NCBI GenBank assembly: GCA_963691705.1
Contig: OY829542.1
Span: forward strand, 64,070,427 to 64,134,426
DNA length: 64,000 nucleotides
Source: Viola odorata
Taxonomy: Eukaryota > Streptophyta > Magnoliopsida > Malpighiales > Violaceae
Direction: 5' to 3'
Shown here piece by piece: positions 1 through 10,840 of this stretch. How positions within the stretch are numbered: the stretch's first letter is position 1; every line of letters starts with the position of its first letter. The position numbers and the translations under genes are program-made. The notes beneath the pieces were generated by a model that was not told where the DNA came from, ran no database searches, and saw only the letters and a list, made by a program, of their open reading frames with translations.

Positions 1-3000
1 TCCTTCGATTGGGAGATCGGGGGGCCTAGTTTCGATGTGGGATTCCAAAGTTTTCCAGATGGATCATTCAGAGGTTGGTAACAGATTTATCTGGATCGAG
101 GGTACACTTACAGAAAATAATAGGAGGTGTGCAGTTTTGAATGTTTATGCTCCCAACGATGTTGTGTTACGAGGTCATCTATGGGAGATCTTGGGTAGAA
201 AGATAGAGAGCGCTACGATCCCGGTATTAGTAGCGGGTGATTTCAATGAAACTCTAGTCCCTTCAGATCGCTTGCATGGGGGGGGCTACTCTCGGGGTAT
301 GGTCCAGTTCAGGATTGGGTGGACAGGTGTGGATTGCAAGACATTAGGCTAGTAGGGAGGCGTTTTACCTGGTCTAATGTCATTAGCAGGAGTAAAATAG
401 ATAGGGTATTTGTTCAAGAAGGGTGGATGAATTGCATTAGTGATTGCGAGCTATCAGCTCTTGAAAAGAGTGGATCAGACCACACGCATTTATTCCTAAG
501 ACATGATAGGGTTGATTGGGGCCCCAAACCATTCAGAGATTTAGCTGTGTGGTGGGAAGACATAAGGTTCAAAGATATGGTGACGGGTTGGTGGTCAGAA
601 GCAGGAATCGAGTTCCCAGGTAATTATCGGGTTATTCATAAGATGCGATACTTGAAGAAGAAAATTCAGATTTGGAATAACGACGTATTTGGAAATGTTG
701 AGTCCAATCTAAGAGAACTACAGGATCGTCTTGAGGCATTTGATCGACTCGGGGACGAGCGGCCGTTTACCCAGGAGGAACAGAGAGAACACAACGACAT
801 TAGGCTTCAGGTTTGGGCTCAACAGGATCGGGTTGATAGATATTGGCAACAAAAGAATAGATTAAAGTGGAATATTAAGGGGGATCGAAACACTGGGTAT
901 TTTCATAGGATGGCAAAGATTGCAGTGAAAAGGAACAACATTAGAGAGATAATGACGCCTAATGAAAGACTCACCGACCCGGGGGGCATTAAGCGGGCAG
1001 CTGTTCAGTACTACGAGACCTTTTTCAGATCCGTCCGTTGGAACAGGCCTCGGATGCAGGATTTGGGATTTCTGAAACTGACTGAGGATGAAGCGTCAAG
1101 GTTGGAGATGGAGGTGACTCGTGCAGAAATTTGGGAAGCGGTTAAAGATTGTGATGGTCAAAAAACACCAGGGCCGGATGGATTTTCTATGCGATTTTTG
1201 CAAAAGGCATGGCACATTATCGGAGAGGACTACTGCAGATTGATTCAGGAATTCTTTAGGTCAGGGAAATTCCCATCAGGGGCAAATTCTTCGTTCTTGA
1301 CTCTCATTCCGAAGATTAACGATGCGAAGAGGTTCAGTGAATATCGGCCCATAAGCTTAGTCAGTAGTTATTATAAGATTGTGTCCAAGGTCATGGCGAG
1401 TCGGTTGAGCGAGGTAATTACAAAAGTCATTAGTGAAGTGCAGCATGGATTCATTAAAGGAAGACAAACTCTAGACTGTGTCATGACAGCAAATGAGGTG
1501 GTCCATTACTTGCAGGAGACGAAACAACAAGGGCTGCTTTTTAAGCTGGATTTCGAGAAGGCATATGACTCCGTCGAATGGGAATACTTAGATGACGTGA
1601 TGAGGCATATGGGATTCAGAGGGAGGTGGAGGAATTGGATTAAACAATGCATTAGCACGAATAAGGTTTCCATACTAATTAATGGGTCACCTTCTGGCCA
1701 ATTCTGTGTGGGTAGAGGCCTTCGGCAGGGATGTTCTATGTCGCCGTTCTTATTCAATATTGCAGCGGAGGGTTTGCATCGTCTATTTGTTAGAGCAGAA
1801 GAGGTTGGGATCCAGAGAGGTATAGGTAACCCATCAGCAGGGTGGAATCTGAGTCATCTTCAGTTTGCGGACGATACTTTGGTTTTTGTGAATAACAATG
1901 AGGAGGAGATCCGGGGAGTGAAGGGTATTTTGAGATGGTACGACGCTTATTCAGGACTTCGAGTTAACTTCCACAAAAGCACCTTGGTAGGAGTGAATCT
2001 GAGTGAGCAAATCGGAGGTATCTTAGCTACTCGAGCTGGTTGTAAGTATGAGGTACTCCCTTGTAAGTACTTGGGATCTCTGGTGGGCTTTAATCCGAGA
2101 CGAAAATCAGGGTGGGAGTTCTTTATCCAGAAAATGAGGAAAAAACTTTCAACATGGAAGGGGCATCTACTCTCGATGGGGGGCCGTGTGACGTTGATCA
2201 AGTCAACGCTAGCGAGTCTACCTATTTATAACATGTCTATTTACAGGATGCCTAAGTCCGTCGCTATTCAGTGCGAAGGAGTTATGCGGCGCTTTCTTTG
2301 GAGTGGCTGCGATATTAACAAGGGGTTGGCTAAGGTGAACTGGAATGAAGTGACTCGGTCAACAGCGCTAGGGGGACTGGGAATTGGGAGGATACAAGAC
2401 CGGAATATTTCGCTGCTTTTCAAATGGGTGTGGGAGATGCTGAGGGGTAGCAGGAAGTTGTGGGCGGATATCGTTCGTAGGCAATACAACCTCCTTTCCA
2501 TTGGAGACTTGTGGAAGGAGAGGGAGGGGAGGATGTCCCCAATATGGCGTGATCTTTTGGGAGTTTGTGGTCGAGGAAGTGCCTTTTTCGACCTGTGGAC
2601 CAACAACACTTCGATAAAAATTGGGGACGGGAGAAACACAGTCTTTTGGTGGGATACTTGGGCAGGTAAGAAGCCATTGGCCTTGGAGCATCCTCGGCTA
2701 TACCATATATCGACCAATCAGTATGGGACGGTCAATGAATTTGGTACATGGATCGATTCTGTTTGGGAATGGGAAACTGTGTGGAGGCGCGGTTTGTTTG
2801 AGTGGGAGAGAGACGAGTGGGTATGTTTGAGAGCTCAGTTACCTCTTCCCTGTAGGAGATATCAACATCAGGTTCTTCGTTGGGAATTAGATCAATCGGG
2901 GACATACACGGTGAATTCAGGGTATAAGAAATGGGAGGAATCTAGGTTTGAGCCAGCTCCCCTGCTTCGGTCTTGTTGGACTGGTCTAGCTCCATACCGA

Positions 3001-3697
3001 GTGGAATTTTTCCTTTGGTTAGCACTGCGAGAAAGAATTGTCACTAGGACTTTCCTAATGAAGCGAAACATGATTCCTGATTACTTGAATGTCTGCCCAA
3101 TGTGCAACCGTGAACCGGAGAATGTTACTCACCTTTTCTTGCGTTGTGAGGTAGCTTCGGGTATTTGGGAGTTTATCATGCGTTGGCTTCAGGTGGTTTG
3201 GTGCCAGCCTCAAAATCTTTCGGACCTGTGGCGAACGTGGGAAAGTTATTTACCTTGTACAAACAAGCAGACCGGTGGTGCTTGGAAAATCCTATTCTAT
3301 GCGGTTATTTGGACAATATGGAAGACACGTAACGAAGTAGTGTTCAGACAAAATGAGTACAGTGACTCGAGGTGTCTTAATAGGATTTATTCTTTGTGGC
3401 ATTGGTGGTTGAAAAGTAAGGACAACGGGTTCGCCTACAGTTTATCCGATGTCCTTCAATCCCCGGCATGGTTACTCAATCGGTGAATCGAAGCTCGGTT
3501 TTCTCAGATGTAGGTTGAGGAGGAGTCAGGTCTAATAGTGAGCTAGGGAGTCAGTCCTTTGCCCTTTTCTTTGGGGCTTCGTTTGTTGTTGAGAACGTTT
3601 GTCGCACTGCTATTGAAGCAGTGTCTTGTAATCTTCAGTCATGTTCTTCATGACAATTCATTTCAATATAACTTTCTGCTGATTAAAAAAAAAAAAA
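1..3697 (+). mobile_element. L1-type LINE retrotransposon, 5' end outside the window
   Basis: A plant L1-clade LINE runs in from the left edge. It shows, in order, the C-terminal half of an endonuclease domain, a reverse transcriptase and a zf-RVT zinc-binding region. About 200 bp of 3' UTR follows, ending in a run of 13 A at 3685-3697. The poly(A) end is the hallmark of target-primed reverse transcription. The 5' end and ORF1 are not in the window, so the target site duplication cannot be tested. One frameshift near 309-316 breaks an otherwise open ORF2, so the copy is young but probably inactive. Confidence 0.93.
2..3486 (+). pseudogene. LINE ORF2: endonuclease / reverse transcriptase / zf-RVT, one frameshift
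   Basis: The reading frame is open from the window edge to about 310, with the endonuclease motif VAGDFNETL near 229-255. It shifts by one frame near 309-316, inside a conserved stretch, and then stays open to the stop at 3486. RT landmarks are PISLVSSYYKIVSK near 1348, KLDFEKAYDSVEW near 1543, LRQGCSMSPFLFN near 1723 and the catalytic FADD at 1864-1875. The C-terminal part has a Cys/His cluster, CPMCN followed by HLFLRC near 3094-3147, as in zf-RVT domains of plant LINEs. Joining the two frames gives one continuous ORF2, so a single small indel is the only visible lesion. Smaller ORFs on the minus strand here are shadows. Confidence 0.92.
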
Positions 3698-3810
3698 CAT
3701 CCTTCAAATAAACAAGGGAAGGTCATCAAAATAGCAACTCTCTCACCAAGACACTACAATTCTATGCGTAGAAAAGAAAAAAGAGAGTAGAATTGATCAT
3801 AAAAACAAAA
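3698..3810. other. short spacer between LINE and inverted-repeat element
   Basis: AT-rich sequence after the LINE poly(A) tail with no coding signal. Its last 20 bp (3790-3809) also match, in inverted orientation, a stretch near 3984-4003 inside the neighbouring element, so the element boundary on this side is uncertain. Confidence 0.5.
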
Positions 3811-4114
3811 GCAATGATATTTTGGCAGGCAGAAAAAATAGGCGAATGACAATTCCGTAAATAAAATGATCGTTTTATTTACAAAACTGTCACCACATAT
3901 TTACGAAAATGTCATCACATATTTACGAAATTGTCATCCATCTATTTTTCCTGCCTACATTTTCCTACAAAATATCATTTCTCTTGTTTTTATGATCAAT
4001 TCCTATTTTTATGACAGTTTCGTAAATATGTGGTGGCAGTTTTGTAAATAAAATGTTCATTTTATTTACGGAATTGCCATCCGTCTATTTTTTCTCCCGC
4101 CAAAATATCATTGC
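3811..4114. mobile_element. MITE-like foldback element with about 100-bp inverted repeats
   Basis: The outer arms, about 3811-3914 and 4010-4114, are imperfect inverted repeats starting GCAATGATATTTTGGC on the left and ending with its complement on the right. Each arm carries phrases such as CCGTAAATAAAATG and CACCACATATTTACGAAA. AAAAACAAA occurs at 3801-3809 and again at 4117-4125. As a 9-bp target duplication this would fit a Mutator-like element, but it is low complexity. A nested inverted repeat (3790-3852 against about 3930-4003) shows a more complex history. There is no coding capacity. It lies between the LINE and the uL13 exon, probably in an intron of that gene. Confidence 0.65.
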
Positions 4115-4538
4115 TAAAAAACAAAGAGTTCATATTCCCGCAACCACTATGCCTTTCCAACCAGATGAACTATAAAAATAGCTCAGACGTAACTCAGACC
4201 ATTGTTATTCTGGTCTCCTGCTCTGCTGTAAGACTTGGAAAAAACTTAAAACACAGAATAAAATTTTCTTTTGGCCTTTAGAATCAAACTATTTCAGCAT
4301 AATTAGTAATCGAACAAGCAGATCCAATATTTTTCCACCAAAGTTGTTTTGTAAACTATGGTAGAATTCATAAAATACAAGTGAGTTTATTTACGACCCT
4401 ACTATCACCATAAGATTGGTAATCCAATAAGTGGAAGAAATTTGGCAAAAACTCTCTTCTTAAACTTAAATATGTGGAAAATCAATACAATAAAAAGTTG
4501 AATACACAAACGGGAATGAAATAACGAGCTAGACTTAC
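4115..4538 (-). other. probable intron 1 of the uL13/RPL13a gene
   Basis: This stretch lies just downstream (minus strand) of the uL13 exon 1 donor site (GTAAGT at 4533-4538). It is AT-rich and no further uL13 exon is recognisable. If the gene is real, the intron also contains the foldback element and the LINE and extends past the left edge. Confidence 0.4.
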
Positions 4539-4810
4539 CCACGGATAGTGCGCCAGAGGATTTTGGCAGGGGCACGGAAATGGATAGGACCATGAGAAGG
4601 CTTGGTGTTCATACGTTTACGCAAGAACCTCATATACTTCATTTTCTGTCTAACGGACCCGCCAGATAGACATATTTGCTCACACCTGGTCACCACAACT
4701 TTCTGCCCATTCAACAGTTCTTTGGCTAAGATGGAAGAAAGACGGCCAAGCATGTGGTGCCTAGCATCCACCACCACCCTTTTGGCGCAGATCACTGAGC
4801 TTGACACCAT
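4539..4810 (-). CDS. RPL13A: 60S ribosomal protein uL13 (L13a), first exon only
   Basis: The 272-bp exon begins at ATG 4810 and encodes about 90 residues matching the N-terminal half of plant uL13, including [15 protein letters not shown] and [19 protein letters not shown]. It ends at a perfect donor, GG|GTAAGT, at the position where plant RPL13a genes have an intron. uL13 is a protein of the large ribosomal subunit. The family is about 206 residues long, so roughly half is missing. No downstream exon is visible between 3698 and 4538, and the remaining exons may lie beyond the left edge behind the LINE. The promoter side looks genuine (telo-box, TGGGCY motifs). It is either an intact gene with a LINE-bearing intron or a truncated copy. 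Confidence 0.85.
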
Positions 4811-4906
4811 TCTCTGCTCTTGCTCTTGTGCGGGTTAGCTGCTGCTGCCGGCTGCGTGTAGGGAGGAAAATGGAAGAGATGAGGTAAGGGAGGGAGGGAG
4901 GGAGTG

Positions 4907-4914
4907 TAGGGTTT
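4907..4914 (-). promoter_or_regulatory. telo-box of the uL13 promoter
   Basis: AAACCCTA on the minus strand, 97 bp upstream of the uL13 start codon. Telo-boxes near the transcription start are typical of plant ribosomal-protein and ribosome-biogenesis genes. A GGGA repeat (about 4887-4903) lies between it and the gene. Confidence 0.7.
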
Positions 4915-4947
4915 TATGGTTCTGACTACTGAGCTTTTCAGCTTTTG

Positions 4948-4986
4948 TGGGCTTTCAACTCTTCCACCACGTTGTGGGCAAGCCCA
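4948..4986. promoter_or_regulatory. cluster of site II (TGGGCY-like) motifs
   Basis: TGGGCT at 4948-4953, TGGGCA at 4975-4980 and AGCCCA (complement of TGGGCT) at 4981-4986. Site II motifs upstream of a telo-box are the usual arrangement in plant ribosomal-protein promoters, which supports a functional uL13 promoter reading to the left. Confidence 0.55.
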
Positions 4987-4989
4987 TTT

Positions 4990-5971
4990 TGGATTTTATG
5001 TTGTAAGAAAAAAAGAAAAAAGAAAAATCAATGATGGGCATTTTTGCTCGTATCTTTCTTCATCTAAATAATTAACAATAATGATTGTGTTATAGTAATT
5101 GCTCAGACATTCTAATTTGAATCAAAAAAATTCAACTCCCCTGCCAATTACTCCCTTCCTCGTAAAAAAAAAAAATCCCTAACATATTTAGAAAGATTAA
5201 AAACACTAATAAATATTTTTTTTTTATTAATTAATATCTCAAATAAACCAGTAAAAAAAAATTAAGTGAGGAAGGGATTCCAGGCTCGTTGCGGAAATCT
5301 ATAAAAGCCAGTTAGACTTTTCATCGAACAGTTAGTGTGCATATGCTGATTTGAGTTTTTTTCTTCACCGTATATTTGTGCCTTTCATTTTTCAGCATGG
5401 GGCTGTACCAAGTCGAGCAGTAATGGAGTTGGAGAATGGTAAGGCTATAATGGAGAGAAGGGTGGTGGAATTTGGGTGGATGAGAGAAGGGGAAGGGGCG
5501 GAGGAAGATGGTGATGAGTCAACAAACTGGGCCCACATGTGAAAAGAAAAATAATGAAAAAATTAAATCAATCCTCAACTTTTTTTATCACTCCTAAATC
5601 AGATCCTAACTTAAAGTTCTTTTCAAGTTGGCCCTCAACTTATCCACCCTTAGTTAATTAGATACTCGTACCTCCAACTTTGTACTAACACTATTAAAAA
5701 GCTATCGTTGACCTCTTGCATGCTAAAGGATTGATGACTTCTTCTGTGTATGTGGTTGGGATACTTTTATTAAAAAATATTATTATCATAATATTACTAA
5801 TCTTGTTAACTTAATAAAACAAAATTTATACTTACATGATCTTCATGCCATATCGATCTTATGGAACCACGTATTGGGGATCTTCCTTAAGAAATAAACA
5901 TAAGTCACTTAATAATTCCTTTCCTCCCTTCTTTCTGAAATATCATGAGAATATACAAAACAATTTAATTT
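4990..5971. other. intergenic, no supported gene
   Basis: AT-rich spacer with poly-A and poly-T runs. A TATA-like CTATAAAAGCC near 5300 precedes a 63-codon ORF (5351-5542) that resembles no family I recognise and has low-complexity composition, so I do not call it. Nothing else is supported. Confidence 0.5.
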
Positions 5972-6350
5972 TATCCATTCGATCAAGTAAGACGAGTTCT
6001 TGTTCTGCACGTTGATCATCTGCTCATCCACTTCTTTAGTGCTCATCTTCCCTCTAAACATTGTTGATGCTGTCAGGTATCTCCGGTGCCGCGGGTCTGC
6101 TGCACACATCATGTTCTTTGCATCCCACATCTGCTGTGTCAGCTCGGGGATGGTTAAGGCTCGATACTCCCGCGATCCGCAGGATGTTAGAGGTGCGAAA
6201 CCAACCATGAAGAAGTGGAGACGTGGGAATGGGATCAAATTTACTGCTAGTTTCCTTAGGTCTGAGTTTAACTGGTCAGGAAACCTGAGACAACATGTTA
6301 CTTGTTACTCCACTCATTGTTGTTGAGATCAAGTGGTTCAGATCACCAAC
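5972..6350 (-). pseudogene. beta-tubulin exon 3 fragment, pseudogene
   Basis: Minus-strand sequence matches the start of the last exon of plant beta-tubulin: GDLNHLIS and TMSGVT near 6345-6290, then [36 protein letters not shown] and [19 protein letters not shown]. Similarity stops after EWI near 5972 and unrelated sequence follows. The first 35 or so codons carry at least one frameshift. There is no ATG, no other exons and no C-terminal half. It resembles the intact tubulin gene at 26158-28992 but is clearly diverged, so it is an older relic. Confidence 0.88.
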
Positions 6351-6428
6351 TGCAACATCATAGTCAAGAAACATAAAATCAAAACAGCAGACAAGCAACA
6401 TCCATTAAACCTTCTTGAGACGAGAAAG

Positions 6429-7080
6429 TGTTGGAGTCCACTTCATATTGGCTGAAGGAGATATTTATTTTGGGCCCAGCCCAATTGAAGATTGGAGTAT
6501 GACTTGGAATAGAATTGTGTAACCTAATTAATTAGGTTGTCGACTAATGGTGGCTCACATTGTGAGAAGAGTAAAAAGAGAAAAATGTGAGGAGGAGATT
6601 TTTCTAGCGTGTTCTCCTCAATCTTGATGTGAGATTGAGTTGAGAAAGATTGTAAAATCAGTTGCAACGAAGAGCAACTGAGAGAGATTGTAAAAGGATT
6701 GCTGTTGAGCATCCCGAGAGATTGTGAAAGGGTTGCTGTCAAGCATCCTGAGTGATTGTGAAAGAATTGCTGTTGAGCATCCTGAGAGATTATGAAGCAT
6801 CCCGTGAGAGAGAAAAGAGAAACTATTTTCGCAGAAACAAAAGCAGTCATGGAGGATTCGTCACTACGAATTCGTTAACCGTTGGATTGAGCTGAAATTT
6901 GGACAGCAGTTGCACGACTTCTGGTTATTCAATCTGAACGGTTGGATCAGTGAGAAGTAATCTGAGGTGGTAGAAATCCTGTCCCAAAAGAAGCTACAAA
7001 AATCTAGTTTTATAATATTCCTACTTTTTAAAAACAGAGAGCTGAAATAAGTCAATCAATTAGACTGCAGGGACCAAATT
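6429..7080 (+). mobile_element. degenerate Copia-type LTR remnant
   Basis: The stretch begins TGTTGGAGTCCACTTCATAT, resembling the start (in minus orientation) of the LTRs in the 43-50 kb array. It later contains GATGTGAGATTGAGTTGAGA and AGATTGTAAAA, also found in those LTRs near the Copia R/U5 region. No second LTR, primer site or coding region is seen, so this is a solo or truncated LTR. The right boundary is uncertain. It contains the 34-bp tandem repeat listed separately. Confidence 0.55.
6682..6803 (+). repeat. 34-bp tandem repeat, 3.5 copies, inside the LTR remnant
   Basis: Units start at 6682, 6716 and 6750 with a partial fourth at 6784. Each reads GAGAGATTGTGAAAG, then a short variable part, then GCTGTTGAGCATCC with a few substitutions. 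The exact 34-bp spacing shows local tandem duplication. It has no coding role. Confidence 0.85.
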
Positions 7081-7821
7081 TCAGTTTAACCCTTCATACT
7101 TCATGCCTTTTTGTTTATCGTTTGTTTTTACCTTCAGTTGTCGTGGCCTACATTTTATTTCTGATTTGATTGGATGTTTATTTAGTTGGAAATTTATGAT
7201 TCTTGTTTTACTTGGGTGGTTTCTTGTGGTCTTATTTATGATGTTAGAGTGAATGTTTGTGGTTGATTAGGATGACAAGAAGAAGCAGATGTATGCTAGA
7301 TTGTCTGCTATTACTGACATGCATAATCAGGATACAACTGTTGTTGTCTGTAATCCCGTAAATAAGCGCTTGATGCGAGTAAACATCCCATAGATGTGCC
7401 TGGGGATGTGAGGTCGGTTGACGGAGGCTCTGTTTCTAGAGACAGTGCCTATGCTTACGATGTTATTATGACAGATACGATTCCTCAGCAAAACGTAGCT
7501 GGTGCCTATGCTTACGATGTTATTATGCTTACGATGTTATTATGACAGATACGATTCCTCAGCAACACGTGCCTATGCATGTGTCAAAAACCCAAGAAGG
7601 AAACTTGATTTATACAAAACTCAGTGGATAGGGCACCACAAAATTTTGATAAATCTCCTTATCAGGATCTAAAACCCTGGTACCTCATCATTTTGATTAA
7701 ACATAATATAGATCAATAAACAACATGACAAAGAATAATTAGGAACAGAGGAAAACAAATTTAATCCCTTCAGACACCGACGACTAGTTATAGTTCTACG
7801 CCTCCAATTAAGTTATATCTA
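7081..7821. other. intergenic with an exon-like remnant (7265-7384) and a local duplication
   Basis: An AG at 7264-ish is followed by 39 open codons containing KKKQMYARLSAITDMHNQD and VCNPVNKRLMRV. The next part, in another frame, reads IDVPGDVRSVDGGSVSRDS and AYAYDVIMTDTIPQQNV. The last phrase is partly duplicated (about 7446-7500 and 7502-7569). This looks like the remains of two adjacent coding segments of one gene, but I do not recognise the family. The sequence then runs into the 3' flank of the hydroxylase gene. Confidence 0.35.
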
Positions 7822-9599
7822 CTACACCTTCTTGGCCACTTTTGATGGAGGAAGTGTTCCAAGCACCATGTCCCACAAAGATGAAGTTATTCCAAAACCC
7901 TTATCTTGAACTCTGAAATGATGATTCATGTGATAGCTCTGCAAAACGGAAGTTGAATCATCATTTTTAAGAAATATATGATAGAATTATGCAACACAGC
8001 AAAAACTTCTCAATGCATTGATCACAGCAAGAAAGTCGGTAGTGATCTAACCTTGAGATTTTTAGATGCACCATGTGAGGGCTGACCGTGGTGCAGGTAG
8101 TAATGTGTGCAGTCATAGATCACATAACCAAGTAAACCGCCTCCGAAAAGAGCAGGAGCAGTTGAAGGAGTTGCAAAAAGCTTAACCAAGTTCCAGAACT
8201 GGTAATTTGGTAAACACACACACACACACACACACATATATATCAGTAAAAACCAGGATGATGGAGCAGAATAAAGCAATTCGCTGATAGCAACATCATC
8301 AAAATTAACAAACAACACTGTGGCCAATACCAACCAGTAGAAAAGTCAGGGATGAAAATTAGCAAAAGTTAGATTTACATGCTTACACAACCGATGGTTT
8401 GTTTTCTCTACTGAAATATTATCAAATTATTTATATTACTAAGATTTTGACTTAATACTGATTTTAATTTCTTAATCCGCATTCCAAACATGACATCAAA
8501 CTATCAACAACTATGTGATCAAAGTTGATGGAATACAGTAGAATTACAGTACCGGCACCAATAAAACAGCTGTTGCAGCTGGAGGGAAGACAAGCCTCAG
8601 ACCATCCATAGGATGCTTATGATGGCAACCATGAATAAGATAGTGCATAGTGTTCCCCCTAAAACAAGACCCAAAAATAAGAACACTATCTATATTAGTA
8701 AAATGAACTTTGCTTAAAGGTGCAACTCATGGCCACACTAGAAACAATAAAGTGTGTAAGATAGAAAAGAGACAGGGTGGAAACTAACCAATAACTCTTT
8801 GTTTTGACGTGGAAAAGGAAGCGGTGCAAAGTGTATTCCAGCAATGTCCACACAAAAATGCCACCAGCCACCATATAAGCTATCTCAGAAGGGGTATGAC
8901 CCTGCCTTACGGACATTGAGACAGTCCAGCAGACAACTGGGAGCCAAATAGTTGGAATTGCCCACCAGACTGTGCGTGTCAAGGACTGTTCCAAGTAGAA
9001 AATCAATGTCTCAACGCTTCTGTCATATATTTCAACTGATGCAATTATAAGAGCCTGATTAACATGCTTGCATCTAAACTGCTTACACTAATAGAACTAA
9101 TAGCTGCATTTACATATATGTTGCACATGATGCTCCCTGATTAATTCTATGTGTAAACAAAACGAAAATACCTCCCAAAAGTCACTTTCAAAAAAACGAG
9201 GTCCTTCCTTGCTTACAATAGGCTGGTGAACCCACTCCTCATAAGCTTCTCCAAGATGACCAACCTGATTAAAAAATTAAAGAAGGCAACATCACAAATA
9301 GAGCTAATGGTAGGATGCTAAAAGAAATAGATACCATGTAATGAAAAAACCCCAAAACGAGTTACAATTTATCGGCAGATCTCAAGTAAACAGTCTTTCA
9401 GAATACATGTAAGCCCACAATGCTCACACGTCTAATAGTTCAAGAACAAAACAAATGCCAAACCAGTTGAAAACCTTAAGAAATTATATTTTTGGTTTAA
9501 GTGTAGCTAGTATAAAAATGAAAAATTAAATTAGCTGCAGAGTTTCACCTGGAAGACCAGAGGCTTATCCAGATCAACAATGAATCCCTGTGCAACCAT
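7822..9599 (-). CDS. FAH1: sphingolipid fatty acid 2-hydroxylase (FAH1/FAH2 type), six coding exons
   Basis: Coding exons on the minus strand: 9549-9599, 9172-9264, 8789-8985, 8553-8658, 8052-8198 and 7822-7938. All have GT-AG introns and consistent phases and give 236 residues, against 237 for Arabidopsis FAH1. The enzyme adds the 2-hydroxyl to very-long-chain fatty acids of ceramides at the ER. Di-iron histidine motifs are visible: HRFLFH, HYLIHGCHHKH, THYYLHH and YHMNHHFR. There are membrane segments around WWAIPTIWLPVVCW and VAGGIFVWTLLEY. Like other plant members it lacks a fused cytochrome b5 domain. The N-terminal MVAQGFIVDLDKPLVFQ matches the family, which fixes the start. A 5'UTR intron probably ends just upstream (AG near 9610). 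An AC repeat lies in the intron at about 8213-8235. Confidence 0.95.
8213..8241. repeat. (AC)n/(AT)n microsatellite in the hydroxylase intron
   Basis: About eleven AC units followed by TATATATA, inside the intron between exons at 8052-8198 and 8553-8658. Likely length-polymorphic. Confidence 0.9.
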
Positions 9600-10500
9600 C
9601 TTGGCAATCTATTTCTGCAAATGGCTCAAATCGTATCAGAACTCGATAAGCACGGAATTAGAATCAAGTAGACGAGCATTAAGCAAGCACAAGCGAAACA
9701 TCGATTGAAGATTTCACTCTCTCTAAAATCAACTTCATACACAAATCTCCCAAAAGCTGTAATTGAGATTTGAACCATCAAACATAAAATAAAAGAATAA
9801 AAGGGTGACGAAATCAAACTAAACCAGAATATTATTATTAACAACCATCCAATTAGTCTGCGTAGAGGAACAGAAAAGCCTTATTCGTCGAGATTTACGT
9901 GCATCACTTTCACCTCCTATTTCAACACACGAAACAGTCTTCTTCAAATATCTAAAAGTACGTGGGCCCGTGACAACAAAAAGGAAAAGAATAAAAAAGT
10001 ACCGAATCTAAAAAATTGAAATTTTACTTAACCCAGAAGAAAAAGAAAAAGAAATCTAAGAACAACAATTGCTACACTCCTTCCACATTTTCTCGGGACA
10101 CAAGCGGAAAATCCGCAATCATGCAAAACAAACCAATCCATAAATTGCAAAATTACAAGGGAAAGCAAAAGAACAAACGAAGTGAAACAACAGCAGCAGA
10201 TGAAGGAAGAAGAGATGCGAACCCAAATCAATGCCGGCCGGATCCAGGAGACACAGGCTTCGTTTTGTTCTTCCTCTGTGCTTTTGGGCTTTCAATGATG
10301 GGAAACGAAAAGCACCACAACACGAAGGGAGTTGTGGTGTTTTTGTTTTTTGTTTCTGCGGTTCGTTTTGGAGGCAAAAGGCAAGGGAAGCTGTTTCTGG
10401 AAAACCATAAGAGAATGAATGCAGGAAGGGAGGGAGGGAGGGAGGGAGGAAGGAAGGAGAGAAGTAGCGATTCTAAGGCCGTTGATTTTTGCACATAAAT
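9600..10500 (-). promoter_or_regulatory. 5' UTR, probable 5'UTR intron and promoter region of the hydroxylase gene
   Basis: Upstream of the FAH start on its strand lies an AG acceptor at about 9610 followed by GCCAAG-ATG, consistent with a 5'UTR intron. Further up, 10420-10465 is pyrimidine-rich on the minus strand (CCTT and CCCT repeats), as in plant leader sequences. Open frames on both strands here are short and of simple composition, so no protein gene is called. Confidence 0.4.
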
Positions 10501-10840
10501 ATATTGGGAAAATATCAGAACCGTTGATTCGATTTTAGGCATATCTGGATGTTGCCAGCCTGGCACTTCCCATACATACAGCCTGGCACCCTCTAAAAAG
10601 GTGTATGATACTAATGATGTGTATGGGCCGGTAAGAACCGGACTGGATTGATCGGTTCAATTGGAAAAGCTGTGATCCGGTCAGTGACCGTTTCTTATAA
10701 ATTCGAAAAAAATCTTCTTTTATTTTATTTTAGCAAAAAAAACCTCATTGTACCCTTTGCCTTAATTTATCCAAAATAAAAAATAAAAAGAAACTAACAA
10801 GAAGACATGATAATATTCCCGTTTGTTTTTGGTTTCTACG
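10501..10840. other. intergenic
   Basis: Mixed-composition spacer with a duplicated phrase CAGCCTGGCAC at about 10557 and 10580. No coding signal. Confidence 0.4.

Noticed and set aside
5351..5542. 63-codon ORF behind a TATA-like CTATAAAAGCC
   Set aside because: No family resemblance, simple composition and no splice context; chance ORF is more likely.
10016..10498. 160-codon ORF over the hydroxylase upstream region
   Set aside because: Lys/Asn/Gly-rich low-complexity translation of a purine-rich 5' region; opposite-strand ORFs exist too.
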